Below, piece after piece: positions 60,793-64,000 of a stretch of DNA of 64,000 nt. Every line of letters starts with the position of its first letter. Position 1 is the stretch's first letter. Position numbers and translations under genes: made by a program. Origin of the DNA: Bacteroidetes bacterium 43-16 (GTDB taxonomy: Bacteria; Bacteroidota; Bacteroidia; Chitinophagales; Chitinophagaceae); the NCBI GenBank assembly GCA_001897525.1, contig MKTB01000037.1:62001-126000 (forward strand), in the 5' to 3' direction. The notes below the pieces were generated by a model, which was given only the letters and a program-made list of their open reading frames with translations, searched no databases and had not been told where the DNA came from.

Positions 60793-62946
60793 TTACCTGT
60801 TGTATACTTTATATCTTAAGTCTTCAAACTTAACTGATTGGCGCAATCCTTCCAGGATCATCTGAGGTGCTCTTCCTTTCAGCATCGCTTCGCTCATTTG
60901 TCTTTCCATTTTAAGATCACGTCCTACTTCAGGTTTTGTGTAACGTTGGTTTACGGTAATGAACTGTACGCCACCTAAACCTGCAATACCAGGAGATAAG
61001 GTACCTTCTTTAAAGTTTTTGTTGAAGGTATATCCTAATACTTTAGGCTCGTTACCCAGGCCCTGGATCATAGGAGAGGAGAAGGTGATAGAATCAGCGG
61101 CAGCCACCTGTACCTGGTTAGCCGCAGCGATATCTGCCAGTGATTTTTGTTTGTTTGCATCAATCAACAACTTAGCTTTCTTTTGTTGTTTAATGATGTT
61201 CTCAATACCTGTTTTTGTTGCTCCTGCAGGTTTCAATAAACCTGGTGCATTGATCTCGCTTACTTTAGCTACCACGATCTTGTTACCACCTACGGTGAAG
61301 ATCGGAGAGGCAGCACCTGCTTTCGCTTCATAAGCCCATTTTACCAGGTCATTGGAAGCGCCTAAGCCTTGTACCAGGCTGCTATTACGGTTTAAACCCT
61401 GAGCGGACTGAACCACTAAAGCTGAAGCTGCTGCTTCTTTAGCAAAATTTGCAGGTGTGCTCGCTACTTTATTAGCAAAAGCTGAAGCTGTAGCATAAGC
61501 TGTATTGTATGTATTTTTATCGGCAACGATAGGTTTGATCACGAATGCGATCTTGGTACTGTTTACGTTTTTATCGCTCTTACTGATGATCTTGATATAG
61601 TGTTTTCCGGAATATTGCGGTGTTTCTACTGTAACTACTTTAGTCGCACCTGCAGTTGCACCACTGAAAGCGAAGTCTCCGAACTCTTTAGTGAAACCTG
61701 ATCTCTGGCTTAAAGCTAATGCATATTCACCTGTAGGGTTTTGAGCGATATTGTCATCAGAGTAGGTTTTGATCAAAGAATCGAAAGGAACACCTGATTT
61801 TTCCAGAGCCAGCATACTGTCTACTCTTGCCTGGGCTTGAGCTTCTGTGCGTATTTCACGGCCGCCTTGTTTTGTAGCTACTAATATGTGACGTACTTTA
61901 ACGGTATCCGGTAAAGTAGCTCTATCCAGTACTTTTGCGATTGCCATATCCTGCCCGTAAACAAATGGTCCTACAGTAGTACCAATAGCGGCAGTTTTGA
62001 TCATTTCAGCAGCAGGCATCTGGCTGATGGCTTCTTCAGATTGGTAAGCAACCGGAACGGGTACTGCGGAGTTTACTTTTACAAAGTTGTCAATATCTGC
62101 GGCAGTGCCCATTTCTGCTTTTAAGGTTTCCAGCTCTGTGCTTACGCGACCGGAATCTTCTGCAGAAGGTTTGATGTCAAATGCGATATAGTCAATGCTT
62201 CTGCTCTCTTCTTTTACATCAAACATTTTTTTGTTTGCTGCAATGTATTTGTTGATATCGTCATCGGTAACTTTAACTTTATCATCGCTTACCAGTGTAT
62301 AAGGCAGGTTTACGAAAGATATATTCGCAGCATTGCTACGGCCTTCATGCAGATCATCCAATACAAACTTAGGTGTGTACAGGCTGCCGGACAATAAGCC
62401 GTTTAATTTAGTCTGAATTTTAGAAGCGATCAGAGAGTTCCTGAAGTTCTCCCATTGCGCTTTCATTTTAGGATCTTTAGTTTTCTCAAACTGTGCGATG
62501 GTACTGGCTACCTGGTCGGCCATAAATTCGCCGGTCTGAGGATTGGTAAATGCCTGGCGTACCATAGGATCAGGATTGGCAGGGTTCAGCATTTCTTTCA
62601 GCTCAGCGTCAGAAACGGAAATCCCTAATTTTTCATTGATCTCTGTAGTAAGCTTATCCATAACCATTTGGTTCAGCACCTGGTCTCTCAGTTGAGCAGT
62701 AGCATTTTCGTCCATTGGGCGATTTTGTGCTCTCATCTGCTCTTCCTGTGCCATTACAGCTTTATCATAATCTGTTACATCAATCTTGCTTCCATCTATC
62801 TTGGCTACTGTTGTGGAAGGGCCGAACAAACCACCGCCACGGCCACCACTTGTTGCATCCATTAACACAAAACCTACAAGGGCCAAAACGATCACCCCTC
62901 CTGCAACTTTCGCGTACTTATCACGAATTTTCTGAATAATTGCCAT
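60793..62946 (-). CDS. ppiD: PpiD/SurA-type periplasmic peptidyl-prolyl isomerase
   Basis: A 717-residue envelope foldase. A single membrane anchor lies at about residues 14-30 (VAGGVIVLALVGFVLM) after a short basic cytoplasmic end, as in PpiD. A SurA_N-like chaperone domain covers about 40-240. A parvulin PPIC domain is at about 345-445 (VKVRHILVATKQGG at its start, GEYALALSQRSG in the middle). A second, degenerate isomerase-like region extends to the C-terminus. Role: helps outer-membrane and secreted proteins fold after translocation, alongside the OmpH proteins at 1.7-2.9 kb. The gene forms its own unit with a promoter and terminator. Confidence 0.9.
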   Translation of the reverse strand: MAIIQKIRDKYAKVAGGVIVLALVGFVLMDATSGGRGGGLFGPSTTVAKIDGSKIDVTDYDKAVMAQEEQMRAQNRPMDENATAQLRDQVLNQMVMDKLTTEINEKLGISVSDAELKEMLNPANPDPMVRQAFTNPQTGEFMADQVASTIAQFEKTKDPKMKAQWENFRNSLIASKIQTKLNGLLSGSLYTPKFVLDDLHEGRSNAANISFVNLPYTLVSDDKVKVTDDDINKYIAANKKMFDVKEESRSIDYIAFDIKPSAEDSGRVSTELETLKAEMGTAADIDNFVKVNSAVPVPVAYQSEEAISQMPAAEMIKTAAIGTTVGPFVYGQDMAIAKVLDRATLPDTVKVRHILVATKQGGREIRTEAQAQARVDSMLALEKSGVPFDSLIKTYSDDNIAQNPTGEYALALSQRSGFTKEFGDFAFSGATAGATKVVTVETPQYSGKHYIKIISKSDKNVNSTKIAFVIKPIVADKNTYNTAYATASAFANKVASTPANFAKEAAASALVVQSAQGLNRNSSLVQGLGASNDLVKWAYEAKAGAASPIFTVGGNKIVVAKVSEINAPGLLKPAGATKTGIENIIKQQKKAKLLIDANKQKSLADIAAANQVQVAAADSITFSSPMIQGLGNEPKVLGYTFNKNFKEGTLSPGIAGLGGVQFITVNQRYTKPEVGRDLKMERQMSEAMLKGRAPQMILEGLRQSVKFEDLRYKVYNR

Positions 62947-62978
62947 ATTCTTATAGTGAATTTTTTTAATAAAGTGGG

Positions 62979-63010
62979 CAAATTTACCAAAATCTAATGT
63001 TAAACCAAAA
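62979..63010 (-). promoter_or_regulatory. Promoter of the ppiD-type gene
   Basis: On the minus strand TTTG (63007-63010), a 20-base spacer, then TAAATTTG (62979-62986). This is a close match to the Bacteroidota -33/-7 arrangement. It lies 32 bases before the ATG. Confidence 0.68.
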
Positions 63011-63069
63011 TATATCCCATATTATTATAGTTATATAATTTTAGGGGTACGGACTTGCAGCCGAAACTA

Positions 63070-63077
63070 TATTTTTG
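63070..63077 (+). promoter_or_regulatory. -7 box (TATTTTTG) for the tyrosine phosphatase gene
   Basis: TATTTTTG fits TAnnTTTG, 32 bases before the ATG at 63110. No clear -33 element. Confidence 0.4.
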
Positions 63078-63109
63078 CCCTGTTTTTTGATTTAAATGTA
63101 CGCTATAAT

Positions 63110-63589
63110 ATGAGAATTCTTATGGTATGCCTGGGAAATATCTGCAGATCGCCCATTGCAGAAGGTGTCTTGCAGCAATTAGCTATTGAAGCCGGGCTGG
63201 ACTGGGAAGTGGCCTCGGCAGGCACAAACGGATACCATACCGGGGAAGCGCCGCATAAATATTCGCAAAAGATCTGTAAACGTTATGGTTATGATATCAG
63301 CCGACAAAGGGCTGCGCGGTTTAAAGCAAGTGATTTTGATGCTTATGATTGCATTTACGTAATGGCAGATGATGTGTACCGGGATGTACAACAGCTTGCC
63401 CGCAACCCGGCCGATATGCAGAAGGTACAGTTCTTCCTGGAGGCCCTTCATCCCGGCGGGCGCAGGGAAGTTCCCGATCCCTGGTATGGGAACGAAGAAG
63501 GATATGAGCCTGTATATCAATTGATAAAAGAGGGTGCACAGGCTATACTTGCTAAACATAATATAATTACTTATAAGGAAAATTTTTAA
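63110..63589 (+). CDS. Low molecular weight protein-tyrosine phosphatase
   Basis: A 159-residue cytoplasmic phosphatase. The P-loop C-x5-R-S is CLGNICRS (residues 7-14), directly after the first strand, and the general acid Asp is in DPWYG near residue 123. Bacterial members often control tyrosine kinases that regulate exopolysaccharide export; others are linked to stress. The polysaccharide genes at 55.8-60.7 kb are on other strands and no Wzc-type kinase is in the window, so that link is only plausible. It is followed by the PUR gene. Confidence 0.93.
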   Translation: MRILMVCLGNICRSPIAEGVLQQLAIEAGLDWEVASAGTNGYHTGEAPHKYSQKICKRYGYDISRQRAARFKASDFDAYDCIYVMADDVYRDVQQLARNPADMQKVQFFLEALHPGGRREVPDPWYGNEEGYEPVYQLIKEGAQAILAKHNIITYKENF

Positions 63590-63606
63590 AAAATAATTCC
63601 AAATTC

Positions 63607-63636
63607 TTGGTTAAAGTTTTGGCTTTATTATATTTG
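63607..63636 (+). promoter_or_regulatory. Consensus promoter of the PUR-family gene
   Basis: TTG at 63607-63609, a 19-base spacer and TATATTTG at 63629-63636. This is the best match to the Bacteroidota promoter in the window, 33 bases before the GTG start at 63670. Confidence 0.72.
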
Positions 63637-63669
63637 CATTACATTCATTCACATTTAAATCTAAGAACG

Positions 63670-64000
63670 GTGTCGTACGAAAACAACAAAAACTACGAAG
63701 AGAAGCGTAATGCAGAGGTAGCCTTCAGTAAGAAGATTAAAGCCGGAAAAAGAAGAACTTACTTTTTTGATGTTAGAGAAACAAGGGGTAATGATTACTT
63801 TATCACTATCACTGAAAGCAAAAAAAGATTTAATGACGATGGTTATGACCGTCATAAAATGTTTTTGTACAAAGAAGATTTCAATAAATTTTTAGCTGCT
63901 CTTACAGAAACGATCGATTTCGTAAAAACAGATTTAATGCCTGATTTTGATTTTGATGCTTTCAATCATGATGAATCAGAACAAAACAATGGTGAATATG
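63670..64000 (+). CDS. PUR-family (DUF3276) nucleic acid-binding protein, 3' end missing
   Basis: The window holds the first ~110 residues. The frame starts with GTG at 63670, placed 33 bases after a consensus promoter; earlier TTG codons are less likely. The segments AGKRRTYFFDVRETRGNDYFITITESKKRF and KMFLYKEDFNKFLAALTETIDFVK form the beta-beta-beta-beta-alpha unit of PUR domains, known in bacteria as DUF3276 and in Borrelia as BpuR. These bind single-stranded DNA or RNA and can act as post-transcriptional regulators. The visible C-terminal part is acidic (PDFDFDAFNHDESEQ). The stop lies beyond the window. Confidence 0.88.
   Translation, partial: MSYENNKNYEEKRNAEVAFSKKIKAGKRRTYFFDVRETRGNDYFITITESKKRFNDDGYDRHKMFLYKEDFNKFLAALTETIDFVKTDLMPDFDFDAFNHDESEQNNGEY

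Noticed and set aside
1-64000. tRNA, rRNA, insertion sequences, integrase or att sites
   Set aside because: No cloverleaf with CCA-adjacent pattern, no rRNA motif, no transposase frame and no flanking direct repeats were found by eye.

Overview
This window comes from a Bacteroidota chromosome, most likely Chitinophagaceae or a close relative (inferred from gene content; no rRNA is present to confirm it). The evidence is: two large secreted proteins and a metalloprotease ending in T9SS type A sorting domains, the gliding protein GldE, paired OmpH/Skp chaperones beside murI, a group II-type GGGP/PcrB prenyl synthase, a GlsB/OlsB-like N-acyl amino acid synthase, a PUR/DUF3276 protein, and repeated TAnnTTTG -7 promoter boxes typical of the Bacteroidota primary sigma factor. 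Genes are intact, base composition is even, and I see no insertion sequence, prophage, CRISPR array, tRNA or rRNA. It reads as core chromosome rather than a mobile island.

Layout. 0-3 kb: end of a YiiX-like hydrolase, a lipoprotein, murI and two ompH genes, closed by strong hairpins. 3-10.3 kb (minus): GlsB-like acyltransferase, UMF1-type MFS plus sodium symporter pair, POT peptide transporter plus a small beta-barrel, a lipoprotein. 10.6-14.4 kb: a SWIM-SNF2 ATPase. 14.5-20.5 kb: CNNM/CorC protein, S4 RNA-binding protein, secreted M12-like protease, YafK-like L,D-transpeptidase-fold protein, rlmH. 20.5-29.1 kb: leaderless-looking metzincin, pcrB and pcrA/uvrD side by side, YceI lipoprotein, LD-carboxypeptidase, small envelope proteins, dgt, DUF937 protein.

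29.2-36.9 kb (minus): tryptophan 2,3-dioxygenase, metallo-beta-lactamase-fold hydrolase and NAD synthetase form one run; then a lipoprotein coupled to a fused SpmA-SpmB protein, TerC, and an AraC regulator. 37-40 kb: gldE, ssb, mutY. 40-47.4 kb: two T9SS-secreted adhesin-like paralogues whose last ~335 residues are nearly identical. 47.7-55.6 kb (minus): obgE, adk, ugd, cdsA, a CPBP protease and a NagZ-beta-lactamase fusion. 55.8-60.7 kb: glycosyltransferases, an amidase and a heptose-kinase-like GHMP protein. 60.8-64 kb: PpiD/SurA-type foldase, low molecular weight tyrosine phosphatase, and the start of a PUR protein.

How the parts fit: much of the window serves the cell envelope (murI, OmpH, LD-carboxypeptidase, amidase, NagZ fusion, YafK-like enzyme, PpiD, cdsA, GlsB, PcrB lipids, surface glycans). 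I did not find a clear new defence or mobile system. The observations most worth following are the nadE-MBL-TDO run, the homogenised adhesin C-termini with shared promoter and terminator, the NagZ-beta-lactamase fusion, the pcrA-pcrB adjacency shared with Firmicutes, and a set of genes whose -7 box lies 4-7 bases before the start codon and may be read as leaderless messages.
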